A stretch of 64,000 bases of DNA from Lentzea terrae (GCF_003265345.1 NZ_QFWW01000001.1:633566-697565); one strand, 5' to 3'. Shown: positions 41,291 through 51,318, counted from the first letter of the stretch. Numbers and translations are program-made. The notes: generated by a model not told the origin, from the letters alone.

Positions 41291-43816
41291 GTGGAGCCAA
41301 CAGATGTGCGCCTGCTCGGGCCCCTCGAAGTCACCGGGCCAGGCGGCGTGCTGCGCCTCGCCGGCACGCGCCAGCGCTCCCTCCTGGCGCTGCTGGCGTT
41401 GCGCGCACCCTCGGTGCTTCCCGCAGCGCACCTGATCGACGCGTTGTGGGGCACCGAGCCTCCACCAACGGCGCTACGCACGCTCCACAGCCATATCGCG
41501 CGCGTCCGTGGCGCCCTGTCCGCCATCGGTCTCCAGGACGTCCTCATCACCACCACCGCCGGCTATGCGCTGCGGATCGATCCAACGCACGTGGACGTCA
41601 CCCGCTTCGATCGCGCGCCCTCACCCCGTGCGGCGCTGGCGTTGTGGCGCGGCGACCCGCTCGCGGACTGCGACGTCTTCGAGTGGGCGTCCGCCGAGAT
41701 CACCCGCCTGCACGAAGCCCGCTTGTCGGCTGAGGAAGCGCTGGCACAGCAGGAGATCAGCCGGGGCGCCTGCGGAACGGCGGCGGCCGCACTGGAACGG
41801 CTCGTGGTCAGCCATCCGCTCAGAGAACGCTTCTGGGAACTGCTCGCCGACGCACAACTACGTGGCGGCCGACGCGCGGACGCGTTGAGCACGGTCCGAC
41901 GTGCCCGCCACGTGCTCGTCGAAGAGCTCGGCGTCGATCCCGGACCAGCCCTGCGCGCGATCGAAGCCGAGGCGCTGACGTGTCCGCCGCCCGATGCCGG
42001 CTCCGCTCTCATCGGACGGCAGCGCGAAGCCCAGGACGTGGTGCGACTGCTGGAAAAGGCGCGGCTCGTCACGCTCACCGGCCCGGCCGGCTGCGGCAAG
42101 TCGCGGCTGGCCCGGCACGTGACCCCGTCGTCCACAGTGGTCGATCTGACGTCCGCGAACTGCGTCGAGGACGCGGTGGCGGCCGCGTTCGGCATCACCG
42201 CACGAGAACTCGGCACGCTCGGAAACACCTTGCTGGTGCTGGACAACTGCGAACACCTCAGAGCGAGATGCGCGGCGTTCGCCGAAAAGCATCCACGGCT
42301 GCGCGTGCTCGCCACGAGCCGCGAACCTCTCAACGTCCCCGGCGAAACCGTCTACGCGATCCCGCCGCTCGCCGTCCCCGACCCGGACGTGCCGCGCTCT
42401 CTCACCGAACTTGCCGCGTACGACGCGGTCCGGCTCTTCCTGGACCGCGCCGCCCACACCTACACCGACGCGGACGCCCCGGCGATCGCCCAGCTCTGCG
42501 CCGCTCTCGACGGCCTGCCGCTCGCGTTGGAACTCGCCGCCGCCCGCACCTCCGTCCTCACCCCGGCGCAGATCGTGCGCCGGTTGCGCGACCGGTTCGG
42601 CCTCCTCGGACCGCTGCGCGCCGCCATCGCGTGGAGCCACGACCTGCTGACCTCGTCGGAACGCACGCTGTTCGCCGACCTCGCAGTGTGCGCGGGCGGG
42701 TTCCCGGCCGACCTGGTCGAGGCACTCTCCGGCACGCTGGACGCCCTCACCGGCCTCGTCGCGAAATCGCTCGTGCGCGTCTCCCGCGTCGCCGGCGAAA
42801 CCCGGTTCTCGATGCTGGAAACGGTCCACGCGTTCGCCCTGGAACAGCACTCCGACGCCCAGGCCCGCGCCGCCGGCTTCTTCCTGCGCCTGGCCGAACG
42901 CGCCGAAGCCGACCCGACCGGCACGCTGCTCACCGAGCTCCGGGTCGAACACGCCAACCTGCAACGCACGATGGACTGGTTCACCTCGACCGGCGACCAG
43001 GACAAGGTGCTGCGCCTGGTGGTCGCCCTCAACCGCTACTGGCACCGCACCGGCAACTACCGCGAGGGCCGGCAGTGGCTGACCGTCGCGCTGCGCGGCT
43101 CAGGACCGTTGCGCGGCAAGGCGTTGGCGTCGGCGGCCGCCCTGGCGCTGCTCGAATGCGACTACGCGGTGGCGGTCCGCTACGCCCGCGACGGCCTGGA
43201 AGCCGACCCGGCACTGGCCGGACGGCTGCACCGGCTGCTCGGCTCGGTCGCCCGCGAACGCGGCCACTACGAAGCGGCACTGCACCACTACCAGGAAGCG
43301 GCGCGCGCCTCGGACCCCTTGAACGCCGCCTACGCCAGACAACTCGGCGGCGCCACGTCCTGGCTCGCGGGCGACTTCGACGTCGCCGAGGCCGACCTTC
43401 AGGCATCACTGAAGTCACTGCGCGACCTGGGTGACCGGCGTGGCGCCACGTCGTCGCTCGCCTACCTCGGGGCCGTCGCGTGGTACCGGGGCGAGGCGGC
43501 ACGGGCCAGGGAACTGCTGGACGAAGCGCTGGACACCTTCGGCGAGCTGGAGTTCAAGGAGGGCATCGCCTGGGCGCTCAACCTGCTCGGCGTCGTCGAA
43601 CAGGGCACCGGCAACCCCGCGGCGGCCCGCTCGTTGCTGGCCCGCAGTCTCACCCTGCACCGCGAGCTGGGCGACCGCTGGCGGGAGGCGAGCGTGCTGG
43701 AGGCACTGGCTCACTCGACCCGACAACCTCGGCTGCTGGCCGAGGCGGCGACGATCCGGGCCATGATCGGAGCGCCGGTGCCGACCGTCGAACGGGACAT
43801 GGCGCGCTCCGGTTAG
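41291..43816 (+). CDS. AfsR/SARP-type regulator: winged helix, BTAD, NB-ARC ATPase, TPR
   Basis: An 841-residue regulator. The winged-helix DNA-binding domain opens VRLLGPLEVTGPGGVLRLAG (about 5-95), followed by the BTAD domain (LTR-type helices, ARHVLVEELGVDPGPALRAI, about 95-220). The NB-ARC ATPase has P-loop LTGPAGCGKSRLARHV near 262 and VLDNCEHLRA near 315. The C-terminal TPR region follows (YAVAVRYARDGLEAD, ALDTFGELEFKEGIAWALNL). This is the classic AfsR-like layout. The GTG at 41291 is consistent with the family N-terminus. It is sandwiched between two small secreted RTX genes, which it may control; no biosynthetic gene cluster lies nearby. Confidence 0.9.
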   Translation: MEPTDVRLLGPLEVTGPGGVLRLAGTRQRSLLALLALRAPSVLPAAHLIDALWGTEPPPTALRTLHSHIARVRGALSAIGLQDVLITTTAGYALRIDPTHVDVTRFDRAPSPRAALALWRGDPLADCDVFEWASAEITRLHEARLSAEEALAQQEISRGACGTAAAALERLVVSHPLRERFWELLADAQLRGGRRADALSTVRRARHVLVEELGVDPGPALRAIEAEALTCPPPDAGSALIGRQREAQDVVRLLEKARLVTLTGPAGCGKSRLARHVTPSSTVVDLTSANCVEDAVAAAFGITARELGTLGNTLLVLDNCEHLRARCAAFAEKHPRLRVLATSREPLNVPGETVYAIPPLAVPDPDVPRSLTELAAYDAVRLFLDRAAHTYTDADAPAIAQLCAALDGLPLALELAAARTSVLTPAQIVRRLRDRFGLLGPLRAAIAWSHDLLTSSERTLFADLAVCAGGFPADLVEALSGTLDALTGLVAKSLVRVSRVAGETRFSMLETVHAFALEQHSDAQARAAGFFLRLAERAEADPTGTLLTELRVEHANLQRTMDWFTSTGDQDKVLRLVVALNRYWHRTGNYREGRQWLTVALRGSGPLRGKALASAAALALLECDYAVAVRYARDGLEADPALAGRLHRLLGSVARERGHYEAALHHYQEAARASDPLNAAYARQLGGATSWLAGDFDVAEADLQASLKSLRDLGDRRGATSSLAYLGAVAWYRGEAARARELLDEALDTFGELEFKEGIAWALNLLGVVEQGTGNPAAARSLLARSLTLHRELGDRWREASVLEALAHSTRQPRLLAEAATIRAMIGAPVPTVERDMARSG

Positions 43817-43882
43817 CGTTCGGGCAACGCTCGGTTGTGACCCTTCTGTCGGTAAGCACAACACAGACGAGGGGAACCAACG

Positions 43883-44374
43883 ATGAAACTGCGAATCGCT
43901 GTTGCCGCGCTCGCCATCGGCCTGTGCACCGCCGGTGTCGCCTCAGCCGACGAGGTGCCGCCGGAGTTCCAGAACAGACCGACGATCGCGGACTGCTACA
44001 ACGCCGTGCCCACGCAATGGGCCGTTCCCGGCATGCCCACCTTCGGCGGCCCCGGTCCGGACGTGATCGTCGGCACCAACGGGCCGGACGTCATCTTCGG
44101 TCTCGGCGACAACGACATCATCCTCGGCTACGCCGGCGAGGACGAGATCCACGGTGGTGCCGGCAACGACCTGATCTGCGCGGGCTGGCACGACGACAAG
44201 GTCCAGGGCGGCGCCGGCCACGACACCGTTTACGGCGAACCCGGCGTCGACAAGATGCGTGGCGGCGACGGGGCGGACCTGTTGTCCGGCGATCAGAACG
44301 CCCCCGATGAGGGCGACGGCGAGGCCGGAGTCAACTTCTGCCCGGCGTCCACGGAAGTCCAGGTCAACTGCTGA
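43883..44374 (+). CDS. secreted RTX-type calcium-binding protein 2
   Basis: A 163-residue protein with a cleavable signal (MKLRIAVAALAIGLCTAGVA). A compact RTX block follows (FGGPGPDVIVGTNGPDVIFG, GGAGNDLICAGWHDDKVQGG, GGDGADLLSGDQNA) and then a Cys-containing tail. The repeat register is the same as in RTX protein 1, but overall similarity is otherwise low, so the pair looks functionally parallel rather than recently duplicated. It follows the AfsR-like gene by 66 bases and ends inside the convergent LAL-BTAD gene (11-base overlap). Confidence 0.83.
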   Translation: MKLRIAVAALAIGLCTAGVASADEVPPEFQNRPTIADCYNAVPTQWAVPGMPTFGGPGPDVIVGTNGPDVIFGLGDNDIILGYAGEDEIHGGAGNDLICAGWHDDKVQGGAGHDTVYGEPGVDKMRGGDGADLLSGDQNAPDEGDGEAGVNFCPASTEVQVNC

Positions 44375-47255
44375 CCGTCTGCCGCAACAGGATCTCCGTG
44401 GCACGGTCGGGGCGAACCCCGAGCTGCCGCAACGCGTCCAGTACGCGCGCACGGGTCTCCACGGTCCTTTGTGGATTCCGTGCGCGCAGTGCTGCGGCGA
44501 GCGCGAGCCGGTGACCGCGCGGCTCGAACGGTTCCAATGCCAACGCGCAGTCGGCGAACCGCCACGCCTCGACCGGATCCGCCGTGACGAGCCGGAGTTC
44601 GCCCAGTGCCAACAGGTTGTGGACGTGCCGCGCCCTGATCCGGGCGATCTCCGGCTCGCACAGGTCGGCCAGGTCCGGCAGCGGCTCACCCCGCCACAGC
44701 GCCACGGCCTCGCTCAGCAGCTCAGCGTCGCCGAGCTCGTGGAACGACCAGAGGTCCACGGCCAGCATCCCGCCGCGCACCAGCCGAATCGTGTCGCCGT
44801 CAGCGCGCAGGCAGTAGCTGGCCTCGCCGCCCGCGCGGTCCGGTTCGAGCAACCGCCGGAGATGCGTCATGGTCACCCGCAGGTTCCGTGCGGCACTGGC
44901 CGGATCCAGTTCGGGCCACAGCAAATCCATCGCCTGCTCCCGGCCCAGCACCGGGCGCAGCACCAGCAAGCCGAGCAGCTGACGGACCCGCACGCGCCGC
45001 AACTCCGGTGCCTGCACCGCGACGCCGTTGCGAGTCACGCGCATCGGCCCGATGACTTCGATCCCGAGCGGATGATCCGGCGGCGTGGGCACGGTGGCGA
45101 GCAACCGGGCGGCACCGGCGGCGAGGTCCGGGTCGCGTGCGAGCTCCCGGAACTGGCGGTGCACAACGGGTCCGACGCGGTCCGCCAGCCAGCTGCCCAG
45201 CTTCGTCGCGCCGGTCGCCGCCAGCCTGATGGCCAGTTCGGCCGACCACGGCAACGGGAGGAAGCAGAGCGCGTGCGCTGCGGGCAGGTCCGTGCGGAGA
45301 TTTCCTTGCCTGGCTTGGACCAACGCGCGTCCCGCCGCGCGCGCCTTCCGGTGGGACGGGCCCAGATCGGTGCTGTCCCACCGTTCTCTCAGCTCGTCGC
45401 TGAGCACATAGCCCAGCGCGAGGAACCGGCGCAGGTGCCGTTCGGCGACCTTGATCTCAGCAGGCCACCGGGCCAGATGCTGTTTGTAGATGCGGCGAGC
45501 CAGGTCTTCCTCGCCGCGCGTGACGGCGATCGCGGCGTGGGCGGCGCACGCCAGCACGGCGTCGCGCGGGTTGTCTTGTGCTGCAAGCAACTCGGTCGTG
45601 GCCTCACCGAACGACGCCGCGATGACGGTGTGCAGAGCGCGCGCCACGAACTCGTCGCGCGCCGTGTCGTTCGTGTTCTCTTGTTGGAACTCAACGGGTT
45701 CGCCGTCGAACCAGCGCGCTGCCGTGGCGTGCCGGCGCGCGAGGTCGTCGTCCAGCATGCGTTCGGCGAGCTCGGCCGCTTCCTGCCCACGTCCGCACAT
45801 CGCCAGGCAGTGCACGTGGAACCGCGTGGTCGACACGGCGAACGCTTTGGGCACTTCGTCCGTGGGCGCCTGGGAGAGGTGCACGAGCGCCCCCTCCGGA
45901 TCTCCGCCGAGCTCCGCGACCACCGCGGCGGAGCTGTGCTTGAGCAGGCGCAGGACGGGCGAGGACGCGTCCAGCCGGTGCGCCCGGTGCGCGACTTCGG
46001 CCAGCCGGACGAGATCGCCCCTGGAGTGCGCGGTGATGACGGCCTGCCCGAGCGCGACCGCTGCCCCGTCGTGGTCACCGGCGTCGAGCAGCCCCGCGCA
46101 GGCCCGGTCGACCAGGCAGTCGATGGACGGATCGGTGAAGTCCCGCGCATGCCTCACCGCAGCCCTGAGCAGCAGGAACGCCGGTTCGTCCGTGAGGTGT
46201 GCCGGAACTTCCGTCAGCCATCGCTGGGCAGTCGCGCAGGGCAGCACGGACAACGTGGTCCGCACCAGCTCGACCGCGAGGGTCGCGAGCAGGCCCCAGT
46301 CGCGGGCCCGGCACGCCACCCGGCCGGCTCCGGCCAGTTCTCCGCGTGCCGCCAGCACCGCGACCGCTCTGACCCGCAGGTGGTCCGTGGGCACCAGTTC
46401 CGCCCACAGGTCGTGCGCGCGGTATCTCCCGTCATCGAGGCGGTTCACCAGCGGAACCGACCGCGCGAGGTACTCCAGCCGTGCGGGCGCCCCGGCGACA
46501 GTGCTGGCCTCTTCCTCTGTCGCACACCCGAGCGCCACCAACACGGCCAGCGCGCTGCGCACCGGCTCGGCGAGCCCCTGGAGCACCTCTTCCGCCGCAT
46601 ACCGCCACGACGCGGCGGGTCCGGCGGTGAGGGACAGCCTGACCAGGGCGGGCCAGCCGTGCAGATCCTCCGTCAGCTCGCGGCCGAACCTTCTCGCCAG
46701 CGCCGCCGTCTCGGCGTCGGTGAAGGCGAGGTCGGCGGTCCCGATCGCGGCCACCTCGCCCGCCGCTTCCCGGCGCGCCAGCGGGACATCCGGCGCGCAT
46801 CGGCCGGACAGGACCAGGTGCGCGGTGTCCGGCAACGCCCTGGCGATCGCGCTCAGCAGTTCCGCGCCCGGCGATCCGTCCGGAACCTCGTGCACGTCGT
46901 CGAGCAGGAGGCACACGTCGAGCGGGGCTCGGTGGCGCAGTGCGGCGAGGACTTCCGGTGCGCCGGGCTCCGGACCGTGCCGGGTGGCGAGGGCGTCCAG
47001 GATCGCGGCGGCGAGTTTGCCCGCGTCCTCGTGGCCGGGACCGCACGTCACCCAGGCGTCGATGCCGCACGGGTCGAGCAGGTTCGCCCGGACCGCCTGG
47101 GCCAGCGCGGTGGTCTTGCCGAAGCCGGCCCCCGCGACGACCAGCGTGACGGGACGCGACCAGCGTTGCCGCAGGCGGTCGACGACCCGCAGTCGCGGCA
47201 GCTCGACATCCAGCGGCCGCGGCACCGCGTGCAGTCCTGTCGTGTCGTCCCCCAC
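44364..47255 (-). CDS. ATPase regulator with C-terminal winged helix and BTAD domain
   Basis: A 963-residue protein with reversed SARP order. An N-terminal MalT-like ATPase (TLVVAGAGFGKTTALAQAVR near residue 36, VCLLLDDVHEVPDG near 115) comes first, then about 500 residues of helical repeats, then a C-terminal winged helix (IEVIGPMRVTRNGVAVQAPE, about 730-810) and BTAD (WRGEPLPDLADLCEPEIARI, about 820-960). Ordinary SARP regulators carry winged helix and BTAD at the front. GTG 47255 is used; GTG 47228 (PRPLDVELPRL) is an alternative. It is convergent with RTX protein 2 and lies downstream of the metK terminator. Confidence 0.85.
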   Translation of the reverse strand: MGDDTTGLHAVPRPLDVELPRLRVVDRLRQRWSRPVTLVVAGAGFGKTTALAQAVRANLLDPCGIDAWVTCGPGHEDAGKLAAAILDALATRHGPEPGAPEVLAALRHRAPLDVCLLLDDVHEVPDGSPGAELLSAIARALPDTAHLVLSGRCAPDVPLARREAAGEVAAIGTADLAFTDAETAALARRFGRELTEDLHGWPALVRLSLTAGPAASWRYAAEEVLQGLAEPVRSALAVLVALGCATEEEASTVAGAPARLEYLARSVPLVNRLDDGRYRAHDLWAELVPTDHLRVRAVAVLAARGELAGAGRVACRARDWGLLATLAVELVRTTLSVLPCATAQRWLTEVPAHLTDEPAFLLLRAAVRHARDFTDPSIDCLVDRACAGLLDAGDHDGAAVALGQAVITAHSRGDLVRLAEVAHRAHRLDASSPVLRLLKHSSAAVVAELGGDPEGALVHLSQAPTDEVPKAFAVSTTRFHVHCLAMCGRGQEAAELAERMLDDDLARRHATAARWFDGEPVEFQQENTNDTARDEFVARALHTVIAASFGEATTELLAAQDNPRDAVLACAAHAAIAVTRGEEDLARRIYKQHLARWPAEIKVAERHLRRFLALGYVLSDELRERWDSTDLGPSHRKARAAGRALVQARQGNLRTDLPAAHALCFLPLPWSAELAIRLAATGATKLGSWLADRVGPVVHRQFRELARDPDLAAGAARLLATVPTPPDHPLGIEVIGPMRVTRNGVAVQAPELRRVRVRQLLGLLVLRPVLGREQAMDLLWPELDPASAARNLRVTMTHLRRLLEPDRAGGEASYCLRADGDTIRLVRGGMLAVDLWSFHELGDAELLSEAVALWRGEPLPDLADLCEPEIARIRARHVHNLLALGELRLVTADPVEAWRFADCALALEPFEPRGHRLALAAALRARNPQRTVETRARVLDALRQLGVRPDRATEILLRQTVSS

Positions 47256-47292
47256 TCGGTGCGGAGATCCGAGGCCTGCCCGAAATACGCGA

Positions 47293-47327
47293 AACGGCCC
47301 GCCTCCCCGGAAGGGACGCGGGCCGTT
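47293..47327 (-). terminator. hairpin terminator after metK
   Basis: A perfect 10-base-pair stem (47293-47302 with 47318-47327, AACGGCCCGC) around a 15-base loop, then TTTCG on the minus strand, 14 bases beyond the metK stop. It closes the pyr-to-metK part of the chain. Confidence 0.75.
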
Positions 47328-47340
47328 CGAGCGGTGCTGG

Positions 47341-48543
47341 TCAGGCGCCGGCGGCGGTGCGCAGGGCCTCCGCGCGGTCCGTCGACTCCCACGGCAGAGC
47401 GACGTCGGTGCGGCCGAAGTGGCCGTACGCGGCGGTCGGGGCGTAGATCGGGCGCAGCAGGTCGAGGTCGCGGATGATCGCGGCCGGGCGGAGGTCGAAC
47501 ACCTCGTTGATCGCCTGCTGGATCTTCTGCGGGTCGACGGTCTCGGTGCCGAAGGTCTCGACGAACAGACCGACCGGCGCCGCCTTGCCGATCGCGTAGG
47601 CGACCTGGACCTCGACGCGGCTGGCGAGACCCGCCGCGACGGTGTTCTTGGCGACCCAGCGCATGGCGTACGCGGCCGAGCGGTCGACCTTCGACGGGTC
47701 CTTGCCGGAGAACGCGCCACCACCGTGGCGGGCCATGCCGCCGTAGGTGTCGACGATGATCTTGCGGCCGGTCAGGCCCGCGTCACCCATGGGGCCACCG
47801 ATGACGAAGCGGCCGGTCGGGTTGGTCAGCAGGCGCACGTCGGCGGTGTCCAGCGACAGTTCGGCGAGCTCGGGCTCCACCACGTGCTTGCGCAGGTCGA
47901 CGCCGAGCATGTTGTCGAGGTCGATGCCGTCGGCGTGCTGCGTCGAGATGACGACCGTGTCGAGGCGCACGGGCTGGTCGCCCGCGTACTCGATGGTGAC
48001 CTGGGTCTTGCCGTCCGGGCGCAGGTACGGCACGGTGCCGTCCTTGCGGACCGCGGTCAGGCGGCGCGAGAGGCGGTGCGCGAGCGCGATCGGCAGCGGC
48101 ATGAGCTCGGGCGTGTCGGTGCACGCGTAGCCGAACATCAGGCCCTGGTCGCCGGCGCCCTGCTTGTCGATCTCGTCGACCGCGCCCTCGACGCGGTTCT
48201 CGAACGCCGTGTCGACACCCTGGGCGATGTCCGGGGACTGCGACCCGATGGCGACGTTCACTCCGCACGAGTGGCCGTCGAAGCCCTTCTGGGACGAGTC
48301 GTAGCCGATCTCCAGGATCTTGTCGCGCACGATCGTGGGGATGTCGGCGTACGCCTCGGTGGTGACCTCACCCGCGACGTGCACCTGCCCCGTGGTGACC
48401 AGCGTCTCCACCGCGACGCGGGACCGGGGGTCCTTCGCGAGCAGCGCGTCGAGAATCGAGTCGCTGATCGCGTCGCAGATCTTGTCCGGATGCCCCTCGG
48501 TCACCGACTCACTGGTGAACAGCCTGCTGCTGTGCTGGCTCAC
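47341..48543 (-). CDS. metK: S-adenosylmethionine synthetase
   Basis: A 400-residue enzyme making S-adenosylmethionine from methionine and ATP. Motifs: [20 protein letters not shown] (N-terminal ATP/metal site), [20 protein letters not shown], and [20 protein letters not shown] followed by the [12 protein letters not shown] loop. GTG 48543 has AAGGAG 5 bases upstream and is preferred over GTG 48549, which abuts that site. The gap to coaBC is only 37 bases, too short for a SAM riboswitch. In many actinobacteria priA follows metK directly; here 10 kb of other genes intervene. Confidence 0.97.
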   Translation of the reverse strand: MSQHSSRLFTSESVTEGHPDKICDAISDSILDALLAKDPRSRVAVETLVTTGQVHVAGEVTTEAYADIPTIVRDKILEIGYDSSQKGFDGHSCGVNVAIGSQSPDIAQGVDTAFENRVEGAVDEIDKQGAGDQGLMFGYACTDTPELMPLPIALAHRLSRRLTAVRKDGTVPYLRPDGKTQVTIEYAGDQPVRLDTVVISTQHADGIDLDNMLGVDLRKHVVEPELAELSLDTADVRLLTNPTGRFVIGGPMGDAGLTGRKIIVDTYGGMARHGGGAFSGKDPSKVDRSAAYAMRWVAKNTVAAGLASRVEVQVAYAIGKAAPVGLFVETFGTETVDPQKIQQAINEVFDLRPAAIIRDLDLLRPIYAPTAAYGHFGRTDVALPWESTDRAEALRTAAGA

Positions 48544-48580
48544 GGACACTCCTTCTTCGCGGGTTGGACTATGGAAAAGT

Positions 48581-49834
48581 CTACTGAGAGCGGGTCAAGC
48601 GGGCGGTAACCGTGTCCCACACCGCGGACGCCACTTGTGTTTTCGATCCATGAGGGATAAGCGTTTCATCGCCCTCCCTCGACAACAGCCAGCCGGCGTT
48701 GTCCTCCTGCTCGAAGACCAGGCCGGCGCCGACCGCGTTCACGACCAGGAGGTCGCAGCCCTTGCGCTGCAGCTTCGCCCTGCCGTAGTCGAGCACCGAG
48801 GTCGTCTCGTCACCGGTCTCCGCGGCGAACCCGACGATCAGCTGACCGTTCCGACGTGCGGAAACGAGCTCCACGAGGATGTCGGGGTTCTTCGTCAGCT
48901 CGATCGGGTCCGGGTCGGCGGAAGTCTTCTTGATCTTGTGCCCGGTGAGCGACTTCGGCCGGAAGTCGGCCACCGCGGCGGCCATCACGACCACGTCCGC
49001 GTCGGCGGCGACCTTGTGCATGGCGTCGCGCAGCTCCACCGCGGAGCCGACCCTGACCAGGTCGACGCCGGCGGGAGTGGCGAGATCGGCGGTGTTGCCC
49101 GCGACCAGGGTCACCCTGGCGCCGCGCTGAGCCGCGACCCTGGCGAGCGCATAGCCCTGCTTGCCGGACGAGCGGTTGCCGATGAACCGGACCGGGTCGA
49201 GAGGTTCGCGCGTACCGCCGGCGGAGATCGCGACGTGCACGCCCTCCAGTGTCCGCTGCAGGGCGTCCGGGCGCACCAGCAGCAACCGGGCCAGCTCGAC
49301 GATCTCGGCGGGGTCCGGCAGACGGCCCTTGCCGGTGTCCTTGCCGGTCAGCCGGCCGCTCGCCGGTTCGGCGACGACGACACCGCGACTGCGCAGCAGC
49401 TGCACGTTGTGCTGGGTGGCCGGGTGCTCCCACATCTCGGTGTGCATCGCCGGGACCAGCAGCACCGGGCAGCGCGCGGTCAGCAGGGTGTTCGTCAGCA
49501 GGTCGTCCGCGAGGCCGTGCGCGGCCTTCGCGATGATGTTCGCGGTCGCCGGGGCGACCACGACGAGGTCGGCGTTCTGCCCGAGCTTGACGTGCGGGAC
49601 CTCGTGCACGTCGTCGAACGGGTCGGCGGTCACGACCTGGCCGGACAGCGCCTCGAACGTGGCGGCTCCCACGAACTTCAGCGCGCCCTCGGTGGGGATG
49701 ACCCGCACGGAGTGACCGGACTCGGTGAGCCGCCGCAGGACCTCACAGGCCTTGTACGCGGCGATGCCCCCGCCAACACCCAGAACGATCCTGGGCTTCG
49801 CGGGGGCATCTGAAGCGTCGGTCGACGCGCTCAC
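48581..49834 (-). CDS. coaBC: bifunctional phosphopantothenoylcysteine decarboxylase/synthetase
   Basis: A 417-residue coenzyme A biosynthesis fusion. The CoaC half has [20 protein letters not shown], the active-site His in [19 protein letters not shown], and the decarboxylase Cys segment [20 protein letters not shown]. The CoaB half has [40 protein letters not shown] and the CTP-binding region near [20 protein letters not shown]. The GTG at 49834 overlaps the rpoZ stop by GTGA. Confidence 0.97.
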   Translation of the reverse strand: MSASTDASDAPAKPRIVLGVGGGIAAYKACEVLRRLTESGHSVRVIPTEGALKFVGAATFEALSGQVVTADPFDDVHEVPHVKLGQNADLVVVAPATANIIAKAAHGLADDLLTNTLLTARCPVLLVPAMHTEMWEHPATQHNVQLLRSRGVVVAEPASGRLTGKDTGKGRLPDPAEIVELARLLLVRPDALQRTLEGVHVAISAGGTREPLDPVRFIGNRSSGKQGYALARVAAQRGARVTLVAGNTADLATPAGVDLVRVGSAVELRDAMHKVAADADVVVMAAAVADFRPKSLTGHKIKKTSADPDPIELTKNPDILVELVSARRNGQLIVGFAAETGDETTSVLDYGRAKLQRKGCDLLVVNAVGAGLVFEQEDNAGWLLSREGDETLIPHGSKTQVASAVWDTVTARLTRSQ

Positions 49835-50109
49835 TCGCCCTCGGTGTGCTCGAGAAGACCAGCGTGAATCTCGCGCAGTGCGATCGACAGCGGCTTCTCA
49901 CGCGGGCCCGGCTCGACGAGCGGGCCGACGTACTCGAGCAGGCCCTCGCCGAGCTGCGCGTAGTAGTCGTTGATCTGGCGGGCACGCTTCGCTGCGTAGA
50001 TCACCAACGCGTACTTCGAGCTCACCTGCTCCAGCAGGTCGTCGATCGGCGGGTTGGTGATGCCCTCCGGGGAACCGGTCAGGTGACCGAGCTCGGTGTG
50101 GGTGATCAC
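49831..50109 (-). CDS. rpoZ: DNA-directed RNA polymerase omega subunit
   Basis: A 92-residue subunit assisting beta' folding. [20 protein letters not shown] and [20 protein letters not shown] are the conserved core; the basic KRARQIN stretch and the C-terminal [14 protein letters not shown] complete it. The GTG at 50109 is 3 bases from the gmk stop, and the stop overlaps coaBC. The gmk-rpoZ-coaBC-metK order is standard for actinobacteria. Confidence 0.96.
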   Translation of the reverse strand: MITHTELGHLTGSPEGITNPPIDDLLEQVSSKYALVIYAAKRARQINDYYAQLGEGLLEYVGPLVEPGPREKPLSIALREIHAGLLEHTEGE

Positions 50110-50112
50110 TCG

Positions 50113-50709
50113 TCAATCTCCTGAAATTCGTGGTCCGACCATCAAGGATAGCAAGTCGGCCGCGGCCGACTGCACGTCGGCGTTCACGACGACCTCGTCG
50201 AACTCCTTCTCGGCCGCCAGCTCCTCGCGGGCGATCTCGAGCCGGCGTTCCACGACGTCCGGATGTTCGGTGCCCCTGCCGGTCAGCCGGTCGACCAGAT
50301 GCTCCCAGGACGGGGGCATCAGCATGACCAGCTGGGCGTCGGGCATTGCCACGCGGACCTGCCGCGCGCCCTGCAGCTCGATCTCCAGCAGGGCGGGGCG
50401 GCCGGCGGCCAGAGCTTCCTCAACGGGCTTGCGGGGGGTTCCGTAGCAGTTGCCGGCGAACTCCGCGTGTTCGAGGAACTCACCGGCGGCGATCATCTGC
50501 TGGAACTTCTCGCGGTCGACGAAGTGGTAGTGCACTCCGTCGACCTCGCCCGGCCTCGGCTTCCTGGTGGTCGCCGAGACGGAGAAGTAGACATCGGGTT
50601 GCTGCCTGCGCAGCTCCGCCAGGACGCTGGACTTGCCAACGCCCGACGGCCCGGACAAGACGGTGAGGCGAGAACGGGCAGAACCCGTTCCCGCCTCGGT
50701 GCCAATCAC
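50113..50709 (-). CDS. gmk: guanylate kinase
   Basis: A 198-residue enzyme phosphorylating GMP to GDP. The P-loop is [19 protein letters not shown], the GMP-binding region is [20 protein letters not shown] and [20 protein letters not shown], and the lid region is [17 protein letters not shown]. The GTG at 50709 overlaps the mihF stop (GTGA), coupling its translation to the integration host factor. Length is normal. Confidence 0.96.
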   Translation of the reverse strand: MIGTEAGTGSARSRLTVLSGPSGVGKSSVLAELRRQQPDVYFSVSATTRKPRPGEVDGVHYHFVDREKFQQMIAAGEFLEHAEFAGNCYGTPRKPVEEALAAGRPALLEIELQGARQVRVAMPDAQLVMLMPPSWEHLVDRLTGRGTEHPDVVERRLEIAREELAAEKEFDEVVVNADVQSAAADLLSLMVGPRISGD

Positions 50710-51023
50710 TCTCCGCTGAACTCGGAGAGCAGGGCCTTGCGCTGACGGTCACCGAGACCGCGCAGGCGACGGCTGGGAGCGATCTCGAGGCGCTCCATGA
50801 TCTGCTGCGCGCGCACCTTGCCGACGCCCGGCAGGGCCTCGAGCAGCGCGGACACCTTCATCTTGCCCAGGACCTCGTCGCTCTCGGCGGCCTTGAGCAC
50901 GTCCGTCAGGGTCGTGCCGCCGCGCTTGAGGCGCTCCTTGAGCTCAGCCCGAGCGCGACGAGCGGCAGCAGCCTTCTCCAGCGCTGCGGCTCGCTGCTCC
51001 TCGGTAAGCTGGGGAAGAGCCAC
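50706..51023 (-). CDS. mihF: actinobacterial integration host factor (mIHF)
   Basis: A 105-residue nucleoid protein. Residues about 1-40 are a charged helix ([20 protein letters not shown]), followed by the DNA-binding helix-two-turn-helix region ([40 protein letters not shown]). Such proteins bind and bend DNA non-specifically and affect recombination and development. GTG 51023 has GGAGG 6 bases upstream. It is the first gene of the mihF-gmk-rpoZ-coaBC-metK unit. Confidence 0.95.
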   Translation of the reverse strand: MALPQLTEEQRAAALEKAAAARRARAELKERLKRGGTTLTDVLKAAESDEVLGKMKVSALLEALPGVGKVRAQQIMERLEIAPSRRLRGLGDRQRKALLSEFSGE

Positions 51024-51065
51024 GATTTCCTCCGTGGTGTGGATTCTTTTCGGATCGGTGCCGCG

Positions 51066-51095
51066 ACCGTACCGACCGCAATTGCCTGGGGACAA
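51066..51095 (-). promoter_or_regulatory. possible promoter of the mihF-gmk-rpoZ unit
   Basis: On the minus strand, TTGTCC (51095-51090) and TACGGT (51071-51066) are 18 bases apart and about 43 bases before the mihF start. The match is modest. The rest of the 295-base gap between mihF and pyrF (51024-51318) holds the pyrF hairpin and nothing else I can identify. Confidence 0.35.
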
Positions 51096-51282
51096 CGTGA
51101 CCCAGTCAGGTAAATCTTCAGCGGCCATGAGTGATGCGGCGGGTGGTAGTAGTACCAACACCCTCCGGCGGCCTGATCACTGCCTCCGGCGACTCGTCCC
51201 ACACGTTACGTGTGCTATGAGGCCGGTGACCAGCGGGGCAGCCGGTGGGCTGGACCCTACCAACACATGTTTCCCCAGGTGA

Positions 51283-51312
51283 GCGCGCCACACCCCAAAA
51301 GTTGTGGCGCGC
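51283..51312 (-). terminator. hairpin terminator after pyrF
   Basis: A perfect 10-base-pair stem (51283-51292 with 51303-51312, GCGCGCCACA) around a 10-base loop containing four A, just beyond the pyrF stop. It closes the pyrimidine operon. Confidence 0.8.
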
Positions 51313-51318
51313 CCCTCC

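Noticed and set aside
40510..47255. Antibiotic biosynthetic gene cluster signalled by SARP regulators
   Set aside because: There are no polyketide, peptide synthetase, terpene or RiPP core genes within the window.
48544..48580. SAM riboswitch ahead of metK
   Set aside because: Only 37 bases separate coaBC from metK.
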